From Mycobacterium alsense (GTDB lineage Bacteria > Actinomycetota > Actinomycetes > Mycobacteriales > Mycobacteriaceae): DNA of 44,206 bases. Of this stretch, positions 30,730 through 44,206 are shown piece by piece; position 1 is the first letter of the stretch; every line of letters begins with the position of its first letter. Location of the stretch: positions 1 through 44,206 of the forward strand of contig NZ_MVHD01000048.1 of the NCBI RefSeq assembly GCF_002086635.1. The letters are read 5' to 3'. A program made the position numbers and the translations under genes. The notes below the pieces were generated by a model. That model was given only the letters and a program-made list of their open reading frames with translations, did not search any database and was not told the origin of the DNA.

Positions 30730-31907
30730 CTTTGCGTACCTTCAGCGTCGCCGAGCGGCGTAACCGCCTGGCGCGCAGGCATTTCCTCGCGGCGGACGAC
30801 GCGCCGCCGGTGGCGCCGGTCATCGCCGGGCTGGTCGGGTTGCACGCGACCGATCCGGCCACCCCCTTCCTGTCGCTGTGGGCGCGGGTCCCCGGCTTCG
30901 CGGCGGCCGACTTGGAGGCCGAGCTGTACGAGAAGCGGTCCGCGGTCAGGCATCTCGCGATGCGCCGGACGCTGTGGGTGGTAGCCGGCGACGACCTGCC
31001 GCTGGTCCAGCCGGCGGGTAGCGACCGGGTCGCCGACAACGAACGCCGCCGGCTGGTCGCCGACGTGCGCAAGGCCGGCGTGGCCGCCGACGGCGAACGC
31101 TGGCTCGAGGAGGCCCGCGCCGCGGTGCTGCGCCACCTGGCCGCCAACGGCCCGACCGGTAGCGCCGAGCTGCGGGCCGCGCTGCCCGAGCTGGCCGGCA
31201 CCTACGATCCGGCGCCCGGGAAGCGTTGGGGCGGAACGGTTCCGCTCGCCCCGCGGGTGCTGACCGTGCTCTCGGCGCGCGGCGAGATCGTGCGCGGGCC
31301 CAACGACGGGCGCTGGACCACCTCACGGCCCCGGTGGGCCGCCACCGCCGACTGGCTTGGCGACCCGCCCGATCCGCTGCCCGAGCGGCCGGCGCGGGCC
31401 GGCCTGACTCGTCGGTGGCTGGCGGCGTTCGGGCCCGCCACCGCCGCCGACATCACGTGGTGGTTCGGCACGACGGTGACGAACGTCCGCCACGCGCTGG
31501 CCGACATCGGGGCGGTGGAGGTCAATTTGCACGGCACCGGCACCGGCTGGGCTCTGCCCGACGACCTCGACCCCGAGCCCGACGCGCCGCCGTGGTGCGC
31601 GCTGCTGCCGGGCCTGGACGCCACGACGATGGGCTGGTCCCGGCGCGACTGGTATCTCGGCGAGCATCGCGCCCAGGTCTTCGACCGGAACGGCAACGCC
31701 GGCCCGACGGCCTGGTGGAACGGGCGGGTGATCGGCGGCTGGTACGCCGACGACAGCGCCCGCGTGCAGTTGCAGCTGCTCGAGGACCCCGGCCGCGACG
31801 GGCGTCGCGCCCTGCAGCGGCGGGCCGACGCGCTCACCGCGTGGCTGGACGGCGTGCGGATCAGTCCGCGGTTCCCATCCCCGCTGTCGAAATCGCGCGC
31901 GTCGTGA
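30726..31907 (+). CDS. Winged-helix DNA glycosylase-like protein (AlkZ/YcaQ family)
   Basis: 393 aa. The N-terminal third carries GLVGLHATDPATPFLSLWAR, the central part AGLTRRWLAAFGPATAADIT, and the C-terminal part ALLPGLDATTMGWSRRDWYL and GPTAWWNGRVIGGW. These are the hallmarks of the helix-turn-helix_42 / AlkZ family. Family members in Streptomyces and E. coli remove bulky or cross-linked alkyl bases. The residue ending catalysis was not securely identified, so DNA-repair activity is inferred from family. It is coupled by a 4-bp overlap to the small gene upstream and converges on uvrA, placing two DNA-repair genes side by side. The start GTG is fixed by the overlap. Confidence 0.8.
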   Translation: MTLRTFSVAERRNRLARRHFLAADDAPPVAPVIAGLVGLHATDPATPFLSLWARVPGFAAADLEAELYEKRSAVRHLAMRRTLWVVAGDDLPLVQPAGSDRVADNERRRLVADVRKAGVAADGERWLEEARAAVLRHLAANGPTGSAELRAALPELAGTYDPAPGKRWGGTVPLAPRVLTVLSARGEIVRGPNDGRWTTSRPRWAATADWLGDPPDPLPERPARAGLTRRWLAAFGPATAADITWWFGTTVTNVRHALADIGAVEVNLHGTGTGWALPDDLDPEPDAPPWCALLPGLDATTMGWSRRDWYLGEHRAQVFDRNGNAGPTAWWNGRVIGGWYADDSARVQLQLLEDPGRDGRRALQRRADALTAWLDGVRISPRFPSPLSKSRAS

Positions 31908-31923
31908 CCCTCGCGAGCCGACA

Positions 31924-31961
31924 CAGAATCGCGCTATCGCGGCCCGTCTGATGCGATTCTG
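31924..31961. terminator. Hairpin between convergent AlkZ-like gene and uvrA
   Basis: CAGAATCGC and GCGATTCTG are perfect 9-bp inverted arms with a 20-nt loop, lying between the stops at 31907 and 31985. There is no U-tract in either direction next to the stem. It may serve both genes. Confidence 0.5.
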
Positions 31962-31984
31962 CGTCTGCTCGCGCAGGAAAAAAT

Positions 31985-34915
<2,931 letters not shown>

Positions 34916-35029
34916 TCGATTCCCTCACCGGGGACCCCTCTCACGACTTGCGATAGCGGATAGTGCACACCGCATCCCATGCTATGTGCCCATACCGACA
35001 AGACATCTTGGGCCAGTAACGTGGCCACC

Positions 35030-35707
35030 ATGACCGTGCTGAACGACGACTACACCGGACACGTCGACCCCGGCACCGCGGCCCGCCGGACCCTACCCGG
35101 CGCCACGATTCTAAAGGCGTCGGTGGGCCCGATGGACAACAACGCCTATCTGGTCACGTGTTCGGCCACGGGCGAAACGCTGCTCATCGACGCCGCCAAC
35201 GACGCCGATGTCCTCCTCGACCTGATCGGCCGCTACGCCCCGAAGCTGTCGCTGATCGTGACCAGCCACCAGCACTTCGACCACTGGCAGGCGCTGGAGG
35301 CCGTGGCCCGGGCGACCGGGGCGCCGACCGCCGCCAACGAGATCGACGCCGGAGCGTTGCCGGTCCCACCGGATCGTTTGCTGGCGGGCGGCGACACCGT
35401 GCGCATCGGCGAGCTGAGCTTCGACGTCATCCACCTGCGTGGGCACACCCCCGGGTCGATCGCGCTTGCCCTCGACGGCGCGGCGACCGGCGGGGTCACG
35501 CAGCTGTTCACCGGCGACTGCCTGTTCCCCGGTGGTGTGGGCAAGACATGGCAGCCCGGAGATTTCGACCAGCTGCTGCGGGACGTCACGACCAGGGTGT
35601 TCGACGTCTACGACGACTCCACGGTCATCTACCCCGGCCACGGCGACGACACGGTGCTGGGGGCCGAACGCCCCCACCTGGGCGAATGGCGCGAGCGCGG
35701 CTGGTAG
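35030..35707 (+). CDS. Metallo-beta-lactamase fold hydrolase (glyoxalase II-like, Rv1637c-type)
   Basis: 225 aa. Metal ligands: His80, His82, Asp84 and His85 (SHQHFDH), His139 (RGHTPGS), Asp163 (FTGDCLFPGG) and His204 (YPGHGDD). The set is complete for a binuclear zinc site. The family hydrolyses thioesters or similar bonds; with no glutathione in mycobacteria a mycothiol thioester is a reasonable guess, not shown. Cytoplasmic. The ATG at 35030 is chosen because upstream in-frame starts lie in the uvrA promoter region. Convergent with the stress protein gene, with a hairpin between them. Confidence 0.88.
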   Translation: MTVLNDDYTGHVDPGTAARRTLPGATILKASVGPMDNNAYLVTCSATGETLLIDAANDADVLLDLIGRYAPKLSLIVTSHQHFDHWQALEAVARATGAPTAANEIDAGALPVPPDRLLAGGDTVRIGELSFDVIHLRGHTPGSIALALDGAATGGVTQLFTGDCLFPGGVGKTWQPGDFDQLLRDVTTRVFDVYDDSTVIYPGHGDDTVLGAERPHLGEWRERGW

Positions 35708-35709
35708 GC

Positions 35710-35724
35710 GCCGGCTGAGCCGGC
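35710..35724. terminator. Bidirectional GC hairpin between convergent genes
   Basis: GCCGGC-TGA-GCCGGC forms a 6-bp GC stem between the stops at 35707 and 35726. There is no U-tract; a U-less mycobacterial terminator is possible. Confidence 0.4.
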
Positions 35725-35725
35725 C

Positions 35726-36169
35726 CTAGCTCGTGGTGTGCACGATCAACACGTCGACCTTGGCCCGGCGTGAGACGTTGGCCGGCACCGACCCCAGCAG
35801 CCGGCCCGCGATCGTGCTCAGGCCGACGTTACCGACGACCAACAGGTCGGCCTTTTCGTCCTCGGCCAGCTTGACCAGCGCGTCGACGGGCGCGCCGACG
35901 ATCGGCCGCTCCTCGATGTTCTTGGCCCCTGCGGCGTGGGCGCGCTCCTTGGCGTCCTGCAGGATCGCGTAGATCGGCGCGGTGCCCGACACCTTGTAGC
36001 TTTCCTCGCGCAGCGCGTCGGCCGCCCGGGTGTCCTCGTGCTGGGGCAGGTACGCCGAGGCGATGATCAACTTCGCATCGGCCCCTGCGATTTGGGCCGC
36101 CCGATCCACCGCACGCATCGATGAATCCGAGCCGTCGGTCCCGACCACCACGGTCCGATAGGCGCTCAT
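35726..36169 (-). CDS. Universal stress protein (Rv1636-type, cAMP/ATP-binding)
   Basis: 147 aa, a single USP domain. VVVGTDGSDSS (residues 7-17) and the nucleotide-binding loop VVGNVGLSTIAGRLLGSVPANV are present. The M. tuberculosis orthologue Rv1636 binds cAMP and is abundant; a cAMP-sink role here would fit with the adenylate cyclase at 15365, though they are far apart. Ribosome-binding site GGGAGG lies 3 nt before the ATG at 36169. A candidate -10 TACTGT is opposite 36206-36211, and an inverted repeat GGTTGG-TCAG-CCAACC lies at 36186-36201 at the predicted transcript start. Confidence 0.92.
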   Translation of the reverse strand: MSAYRTVVVGTDGSDSSMRAVDRAAQIAGADAKLIIASAYLPQHEDTRAADALREESYKVSGTAPIYAILQDAKERAHAAGAKNIEERPIVGAPVDALVKLAEDEKADLLVVGNVGLSTIAGRLLGSVPANVSRRAKVDVLIVHTTS

Positions 36170-36277
36170 TTACCCTCCCAGTTTCGGTTGGTCAGCCAAC
36201 CCAAGACAGTATCGCGTTTGCCGGATAAATGAGCGGATCAGATCGGCCGCTCGGCGCGCCCTACAGTGTCAAGCATC

Positions 36278-37864
36278 ATGGCCACGTCCACCGCCGAGCC
36301 GCGCGCCCCCGACGGAGCCGGCGCCGGCCCCGGCTCGGATGTCGGGGCCGCCCGCCCGCGCGGCGCGTTGCTCGATCCGTGGGCGATCGCGGTGTTCGCC
36401 GCCGTCGTCAGCGCGGCCTGGGCGGGCCGACCGTCGCTGTGGTTCGACGAGGGCGCCACCATCTCGGCCGCGGCCAGCCGCACGTTGCCCGAGCTGTGGC
36501 GGCTGCTGGGCCACATCGACGCCGTGCACGGGCTGTATTACCTGCTCATGCACGGTTGGTTCGCGATCTTCCCGCCGACCGAATTCTGGTCGCGGCTGCC
36601 CAGCGCGCTGGCGATCGGTGTCGCCGCCGCCGGCGTCACCGCGTTCACCGGACGGTTCGTGCCCGGCCGCGCGACCCCGCTGTGCGCCGGCGTGGTGTTC
36701 GCCATCCTGCCGCGCACCACGTGGGCGGGCATGGAAGCCCGCTCCTACGCCTTCGCGGCCGCCGCGGCGATCTGGCTGACGGTGCTGTTCGTCGCCGCCG
36801 CCCGGCGCAACCGGCCCCGATTGTGGCTGTGCTACGCGCCGGCGCTGATGGCGTCGATCCTGCTGAACCTCAACCTCGTCCTGCTGGTGCCGGTGTACGC
36901 CGCGATGCTGCCGCTGCTGGCGCCGAAAAAGTCGCGCAAGTCCCCGCTCGTCTGGTGGGCCGTCAGCTCGGCCGTCGCCGTCGGCGTCATGACGCCGTTT
37001 CTGGTGTTCGCCCACAACCAGGTGTGGCAGGTCAACTGGATCTACCCGGTCAGCTGGCATTACGCCTTCGACATCATCCTGCGGCAGTACTTCGACCACA
37101 GCGTCCCGTTCGCCATCCTGACCGCCGTGCTGTTGGTGGCGGCTGTCGTGAGCCGGCGGCGCGGCGCCCCGGGCCCGGCGGGCGGCACGCGCGGCCTGCT
37201 GCTGAGCTGCGCGGCGTGGATCGCGCTGCCCACCGCGCTCGTCGTCGTCTACTCGGCCGTCAGCGAACCGATTTACTATCCGCGCTACCTGATCTTCACC
37301 GCGCCCGCGGCGGCCGTCGTGATCGCCGTCTGCATCGTCACGGTCGCGCGCAAACCGTGGCAGATCGCGGCCGTGGTGCTGCTGTTCGCGGTGGCCGCTC
37401 TGCCGAATTACCTGTTCACGCAGCGCTGGCCGTACGCCAAGGAGGGCTGGGACTACAGCCAGGTGGCCGACCTGATCAGCTCCCACGCCGCTCCCGGGGA
37501 CTGCCTGATGGTGGACAACACCGTGCCCTGGCGGCCCGGGCCGATCCGCGCCCTGCTGGCCACCAGGCCCGCGGCGTACCGCTCGCTGATCGACGTCGAG
37601 CGCGGCGCCTACGGTCCGAAGGTCGGCTGGCTGTGGGATGGCCACGTCGCGGTGTGGCTGACGACGGCCAAGATCGACAAGTGCCCGGCCATCTGGACCG
37701 TCACCAACCACGACGCGTCGCTGCCCGATCACCAGGCCGGGCGGTCGTTACCGCCGGGGGCGTTCGGCCGCACCCCGGCGTACCGGTTCCCCAGCTACCT
37801 GGGCTTTCACATCGTGGAACGCTGGCAGTTCCACTACTCGCAGGTGGTCAAGTCGACGCGCTGA
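36278..37864 (+). CDS. capA: Membrane mannosyltransferase (ManLAM capping, Rv1635c-type)
   Basis: 528 aa with about ten hydrophobic segments and the GT-C hallmark LWFDEGATIS in the first external loop (near residue 55), whose Asp-Glu is catalytic in this family. The C-terminal part (after about 385) is a soluble extracytoplasmic domain with PGDCLMVDN and DKCPAIWTV. Rv1635c of M. tuberculosis (CapA) adds the first mannose of the mannose caps on lipoarabinomannan from polyprenyl-phosphomannose. The ATG at 36278 is preferred over a GTG four codons earlier. The last 31 bp overlap the 3' end of the convergent MFS gene. Confidence 0.85.
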   Translation: MATSTAEPRAPDGAGAGPGSDVGAARPRGALLDPWAIAVFAAVVSAAWAGRPSLWFDEGATISAAASRTLPELWRLLGHIDAVHGLYYLLMHGWFAIFPPTEFWSRLPSALAIGVAAAGVTAFTGRFVPGRATPLCAGVVFAILPRTTWAGMEARSYAFAAAAAIWLTVLFVAAARRNRPRLWLCYAPALMASILLNLNLVLLVPVYAAMLPLLAPKKSRKSPLVWWAVSSAVAVGVMTPFLVFAHNQVWQVNWIYPVSWHYAFDIILRQYFDHSVPFAILTAVLLVAAVVSRRRGAPGPAGGTRGLLLSCAAWIALPTALVVVYSAVSEPIYYPRYLIFTAPAAAVVIAVCIVTVARKPWQIAAVVLLFAVAALPNYLFTQRWPYAKEGWDYSQVADLISSHAAPGDCLMVDNTVPWRPGPIRALLATRPAAYRSLIDVERGAYGPKVGWLWDGHVAVWLTTAKIDKCPAIWTVTNHDASLPDHQAGRSLPPGAFGRTPAYRFPSYLGFHIVERWQFHYSQVVKSTR

Positions 37865-39260
37865 CGGGTCGCGAGGTAGGAGGCGACCACCCCGGCCGCG
37901 GTCAGCGCCGTGAACACCGCGAACAGCCAGCGGGCCGCCGCCGCGTCGCCGCCGTGGATCGTGTTGACGACGACGCCGGCCACCCCGGCGCCGAACGCCC
38001 CCGAGACCAGCTGCACCGTGTTGATGGCCGCGGCCGCCGCGACGCCTTCGGCCGGGTCGTCGACGGAATCCATTGCGCGCACGGACAAGTGGGGCCAGGC
38101 CATGCCGATCCCGATGCCGGCCGCGAGCAGCGCGAGCGCCCAGGCCGCGACGTTGCCCACCGACTCGTCGGCGCGCTGCGCGAGCGCGGCCAGCGCCAGC
38201 CCCGACGCCACCACCACGGGCGCGACGGCGATCACCCGGCTGATCACGCGCGGGTTTTCCAGTGCGGCGCTGACGATTTCGGAGACCGTCCAGCCGACGG
38301 CCAGCGCCGCGCCCAGGAAACCCGCCGCGACCGGCGTCAGATGCGCCAGCCGCTGCCCGAACAACGGCACATAGGTGTCGACCATCGCGCCGATCATCAG
38401 CACGCCCATGCTCAGGTAGACCCACTTCAGGGGCCCGCGGCCGAACACGCTGGGCGGCAACACCGCCGCGCGCGCCCGCCGGTCGACGACCACGAACAAC
38501 CCGAGCAACGCGACCCCGGCGGCGAGCAGCCCGGCGGTCGCGCCGACATTGTGCGGCAGCTGGGCGACGCTGACCGCCAGGGCGGCCGCGCCGATCAGCA
38601 GCAGCGACCACACCGGCACCCGCAACGGCGCTGTGCCTTCGGCGCTTTGGCCCTTTCCGGCCCGGCCCGCGGGCAGCGCGACGGGCACCAGCAGGGCCAT
38701 CAGCGCCGTCAGGACCGCCATCGCGGCGAACGCCCACCGCCACAACCCGAACTGCGCGAACAGCCCGCCCGTCGCCGGCCCGACCACCGTCGCGACGCCC
38801 CACATCGCGGACACCAGCGCCGAGGCCCTCGTCCACAGCGAGCGGGGCAGTGCCGCGTTGATGACCGCGTAGCCGAGGCCGGCCAGCAGGCCGCCGGCCA
38901 CGCCCTGCAACGCGCGCGCGGCGATCAGGATCTCCATGTTGGGGGCCGCCCCGCAGGCCAGGCTCGAGGCGCCGAACAGCGCCAGGCCCATCAGGTACGA
39001 CGGGCGCGCCCCGGCGCGGACCAGCATCGGGTTGACCATGGTCGCCGCGACCACCGACCCGACCAGGTACAGGGTGGTCACCCAGGCGTAGAGGCGGCTG
39101 CCGCCGATCTCGGCGACGGTGTTGGGCAGCAGGCTGATGGTCAGGAACTCGTTGGTCGCGTACAGCGCCACGCCCCCGGCCAGCACGACCGACGTGCCCA
39201 GGTGCCGGGCGCCGAGCAGCTCGCGCCAGCTGCCGGTGAGGTTGTCGGTGTGCGTGTGCG

Positions 39261-39264
<4 letters not shown>
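37834..39264 (-). CDS. MFS drug exporter, EmrB/QacA-type (Rv1634)
   Basis: 476 aa, about 14 hydrophobic segments. The motif ARALQGVAGGLLAGLGYAVIN (about 108-128) and WRWAFAAMAVL (about 165-175) are typical of 14-TM proton-driven exporters. M. tuberculosis Rv1634 is the positional orthologue and has been linked to fluoroquinolone efflux. The GTG at 39264 overlaps the uvrB stop (GTGA), so the exporter is translationally coupled to the repair gene. Substrate unknown. The 3' end overlaps capA by 31 bp on the other strand. Confidence 0.9.
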
Positions 39265-41447
<2,183 letters not shown>

Positions 41448-41575
41448 GCCAACAGGGTAGAACGCGGTACCGACAAGCCGTCCGCCGCGAGCGTCCGCAA
41501 AATGTCACGCGGCGCGACGTGTCGCCGTACAGACATGCGCGCTCGCCACACATGGGCCACACACATAGGTCCGCG

Positions 41576-43624
41576 CTAGTGGGAGGGGCGGGTCCATGCC
41601 CGGGTCACCGGGTCGCACTGCAGCAGGTACCCGTCGTTGGAGGTGGTCATGGCGAACACCGAGGTGTTCGGCCGGTCGCAGGAGCTGCCCGCGGCGTGCA
41701 TGCCCATCGTGATGGGGGCCCGGGCCCAGGTGTTGCCCTCGCAGACGACCTGCTCGTTGTTGGTCGGGTCGTAGGCGAGCTTGTCGACGTCGCCGCACGG
41801 CCCGCCCAGCACGGGCGGCACCGGGCGCGACGGCGTGGCGGACGCGCCGATCACCTGGGCGGGGTCGCCCAGGGGGATGTTCGGGGCGTCGCCCATGCGG
41901 GCGGCGACCACCGGCACCCGCACCACCGCGCCCTGGGCGCCGCACTCGTCGCTGAGCACCGTCTCGGTCACCGTCCCGCGCAGCGTCCCGTCGGCCTGCG
42001 GCGCCAGCGACCACGCGACGGTTTCCTGCTGTGTCGCCCTGACCTGCCCGTTCGGCTGGGTGCAGCCCAGCCGGACCTGCTGGGGCGTGCCCTGCCAATA
42101 GCCGGCGACGAAGCGCAGCGCGTCCGTGTGGCCGCCGTCGACGGTGCTGGCCATCTGGTGGTTGGCGTGGTCCAGCTGGGTGCCGGTGGCCGCGCACCCG
42201 GCCGCGGTGCACGCCGAGCGGAACGCCCACCAGCTGGTGGCGGCCCCGTCGTGGCGGATCGGCACGCCGTTGGTCGTCAGCTTGCCGCGGTCATAGGTCA
42301 GCCGGTAGGTGCCGTTGAGCACCGGTCCCCCGGGCCTCGCCGGCGCGGCGCTGGGCGCCGGCACCGACGGCTTCGAGGCCAGCGCCGGCACGTTGGCCGG
42401 CTGGGGCTCCGGCTGGAAGGAGTACAGGGTCGACCACGTCGCCGCGATCGCGATCAGCACCGCGCACACCAGCGCGGCCGCCCACCGGCTGCGCGACGAG
42501 AACCGGTGGTTCAGCATCGCGATCCCGCCGCGCCGCCGCTGCGGCGGGGCGGTGTCGGCGTCGGCGGCGCTGTCGGCCCGCTCGGTGACGGCGGCCTCGA
42601 AAGCGGACGCGAACGCGCGGCACCGCTCGAAGCGGTCCTGGGGTTGCTTGGCGAGGGCCTTGGCGAACACGTCGTCGAGGCGGGCCAGCTCCGGGCGGTG
42701 ATCGCTGAGCAGGGGCGGCTCCTCGTGCAGGTGCTGGCTGATCACCGCGATGGGGTTGGAGTGCTGGAACGGCGGCGCGCCGGTGAGCAGATGAAAAGCC
42801 GTGGCCGCCAACGCGTATTGGTCCGCCCGGCCGTCGATGTTGGAGCCCGTCAGCTGTTCGGGCGCGGCGTAGGCCACGGTCCCCACCGCGACGTTGGTCT
42901 CGGTGATCCCGCTGATGTTGCCGAGGTGGCGCGCAACACCGAAGTCCGCCAACAGGATTCGGCGTTCGCCGTGTTCCCCGTCTTCGGGGTGGGTGAGCAG
43001 GATGTTGGCGGGCTTGACGTCGCGGTGCAGCAGCCCGCGGTCGTGGGCATAGTCCAGCGCGCCGGCGACCGCCCGCACGATCGCGCACACCTCCTCGATC
43101 GGCAGTCCGTTCAGACCGTCCCGGTGGCGCTCCTTGACCAGGCGGGCCGCGTCGGTGCCCTCGACGTAGTCCATGGAAATCCACAGCTGCCCGTTGAACT
43201 CGCCGCGATCGTGCACGCCGACGATGTGCGGGTGCCACAGCGTGGCCGCGAGGTCGGCCTCGCGGTTGAACCTCTCACGGAACTCGCTGTCCGCGGTGAC
43301 CGCGTCGGCGAGGACCTTGATCACGTCGCGGCGCGGCAGCCGGGGGTGCAGCGCCAGGTAGACCTCGGCCATGCCGCCCGCGCCGAGTTGCCGCAGGATC
43401 GTGTAGCCGGCGAAGGGTGCGCCGCCGCTCAGGGCCAGGCGCGGCCCGCCGGCCTCGACGTCCGCGGCCGAGTTGACGGGCGGGATGCGGTGAAACAGGT
43501 GCGCCACGGTCGCCGAGGGCAGCGAGTGAAAGCCGGCGCGCAGGGCCTCGCGGGCCAACCGCGGGTTGCTCAGCAGCCGGCGCCCGGCGCCGAGTCGCCG
43601 GGCGCTCCCCCTGCGTTCGTCCAT
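41576..43624 (-). CDS. Membrane Ser/Thr protein kinase, PknF-like, with Cys-rich external domain
   Basis: 682 aa. An unusual 70-residue N-terminal extension precedes the kinase domain (about 72-345): Gly-rich loop LGAGGMAEVY, catalytic Lys103, HRDVKPAN (200-207), DFG (227-229) and APE (254-256), all intact. The stretches HPRLPRRDVIKVL and WHPHIVGVHDRGEFNGQLWI resemble M. tuberculosis PknF. A membrane helix spans about 380-402; the external 280 residues contain at least seven cysteines (for example SACTAAGCAATG, SDECGAQG) and a Pro/Ala linker, probably a disulfide-stabilised sensor. It is divergent from an Rv1747-like gene, the known partner and substrate of PknF. A shorter start near residue 50 cannot be excluded. 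Confidence 0.9.
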   Translation of the reverse strand: MDERRGSARRLGAGRRLLSNPRLAREALRAGFHSLPSATVAHLFHRIPPVNSAADVEAGGPRLALSGGAPFAGYTILRQLGAGGMAEVYLALHPRLPRRDVIKVLADAVTADSEFRERFNREADLAATLWHPHIVGVHDRGEFNGQLWISMDYVEGTDAARLVKERHRDGLNGLPIEEVCAIVRAVAGALDYAHDRGLLHRDVKPANILLTHPEDGEHGERRILLADFGVARHLGNISGITETNVAVGTVAYAAPEQLTGSNIDGRADQYALAATAFHLLTGAPPFQHSNPIAVISQHLHEEPPLLSDHRPELARLDDVFAKALAKQPQDRFERCRAFASAFEAAVTERADSAADADTAPPQRRRGGIAMLNHRFSSRSRWAAALVCAVLIAIAATWSTLYSFQPEPQPANVPALASKPSVPAPSAAPARPGGPVLNGTYRLTYDRGKLTTNGVPIRHDGAATSWWAFRSACTAAGCAATGTQLDHANHQMASTVDGGHTDALRFVAGYWQGTPQQVRLGCTQPNGQVRATQQETVAWSLAPQADGTLRGTVTETVLSDECGAQGAVVRVPVVAARMGDAPNIPLGDPAQVIGASATPSRPVPPVLGGPCGDVDKLAYDPTNNEQVVCEGNTWARAPITMGMHAAGSSCDRPNTSVFAMTTSNDGYLLQCDPVTRAWTRPSH

Positions 43625-43799
43625 CGCTGGTTTGCCCCTCCTGGTTCGCGTTCGAAGATGCCGGATCCCGGTGGGCGGTTGTTCGCAGCGGGCTGTGAAT
43701 CAGCTATGAGTGGCCCCGACAGAAAGAAGGGCGAGAACAAAGGCAAATCACAGGCGAGTCCAATGGAGCGCACCGAAGCCGCGGACCGATACTTGGGTA

Positions 43800-44206
43800 G
43801 TGACTCGACCCGCCCCGCCCGTCCTGACCATCCGGCACGAGGCTGCTGGCGGGTCCCAACGCTCGTTCGCGGCGGGCCACGAGGTCGTCGTCGGCCGGGA
43901 CGTCAACGCCGACTTGCGGATTGCCGACCCGCGGATCTCCCGCGCCCACCTGATCGTGCGGTTCGATCAGGGCCGCTGGCTGGCGATCGACAACGGCTCG
44001 CTGAACGGAACCTACGTCAACGGCTACCGGATGCCGGTCATCGACATCCACGACGGCCAGAGCATCAACATCGGCAATCCGCAGGGGCCCCGGCTGACGT
44101 TCGCGGTCGGCCCGCAACAGGGCCAGACCAGCCGGCCGCCCCAGGCCCGCCCGACGCGGGACTCCGGCCCGCCCACCCTGGCGTGGTCCGCGCCGCTGGA
44201 GCGGAC
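43800..44206 (+). CDS. FHA-domain ABC transporter, Rv1747-like (5' part only)
   Basis: 135 codons visible, cut by the window edge. Residues 8-105 form an FHA domain with the phosphothreonine-binding signature VVGRD, ISRAHLIV and NGSLNGTYVNG; a Pro-rich linker begins after that. M. tuberculosis Rv1747 starts the same way, continues with a second FHA domain and an ABC-2 exporter, and is phosphorylated by PknF. The GTG at 43800 is taken because the FHA homology begins just after it; an ATG at 43763 is in another frame. The ABC part is assumed, not seen. Confidence 0.8.
   Translation, partial: MTRPAPPVLTIRHEAAGGSQRSFAAGHEVVVGRDVNADLRIADPRISRAHLIVRFDQGRWLAIDNGSLNGTYVNGYRMPVIDIHDGQSINIGNPQGPRLTFAVGPQQGQTSRPPQARPTRDSGPPTLAWSAPLER

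Overview
The window is high-GC actinobacterial DNA from a slow-growing Mycobacterium, most likely a member or close relative of the M. avium complex. The evidence is the eight PE-family genes without PGRS glycine repeats, and a housekeeping backbone that follows, in inverted orientation, the M. tuberculosis order from pheT (Rv1650) back to uvrB (Rv1633). Similarity statements rest on recalled family sequences and motifs; no database search was possible.

Region 1 (1-10,871) is a tandem array of six PE genes, all on the minus strand, downstream of pheT where M. tuberculosis carries PE_PGRS30. The outermost gene is cut by the window edge and carries 94-residue tandem repeats. The next five share a C-terminal module (signatures [AG]PYxxLxxN...NLQxLG and DAPAxxxxxFLNGQ). 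No PPE or esx partner is present. The array holds 65-bp dispersed repeats, palindromes in several leaders and a recurring TAnnnT -10 box.

Region 2 (10,872-19,161) holds pheT and pheS (with a 4 x 13-bp repeat in the leader), a rhomboid-like membrane protein, a class III adenylate cyclase, and two related PE genes flanking an MpaB/Lcp-type DUF2236 oxygenase that has a palindromic operator-like site.

Region 3 (19,327-21,742) is the infC-rpmI-rplT-tsnR operon. infC appears to start at AUC and is preceded by a structured leader of about 270 nt containing a perfect intrinsic terminator, which suggests attenuation plus IF3 autocontrol.

Region 4 (21,863-30,473) has lysX (lysyl-phosphatidylglycerol synthase) and a membrane esterase-like gene. 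They are followed by genes not in the M. tuberculosis H37Rv order here: a GAF-GGDEF-EAL cyclic-di-GMP protein with a degenerate GGDKF site, a FeeM/GNAT-like acyltransferase upstream of it, and a DUF6653 gene.

Region 5 (30,484-44,206) is rich in DNA repair: a small Rv1638A-like gene overlapping an AlkZ-like glycosylase gene, then uvrA and uvrB. It also has a metallo-beta-lactamase fold protein, a universal stress protein, the ManLAM-capping mannosyltransferase capA, and an MFS exporter translationally coupled to uvrB. The end holds a PknF-like kinase divergent from the start of an Rv1747-like FHA/ABC transporter gene, cut by the window edge.

No tRNA, rRNA, insertion sequence or CRISPR array was found.
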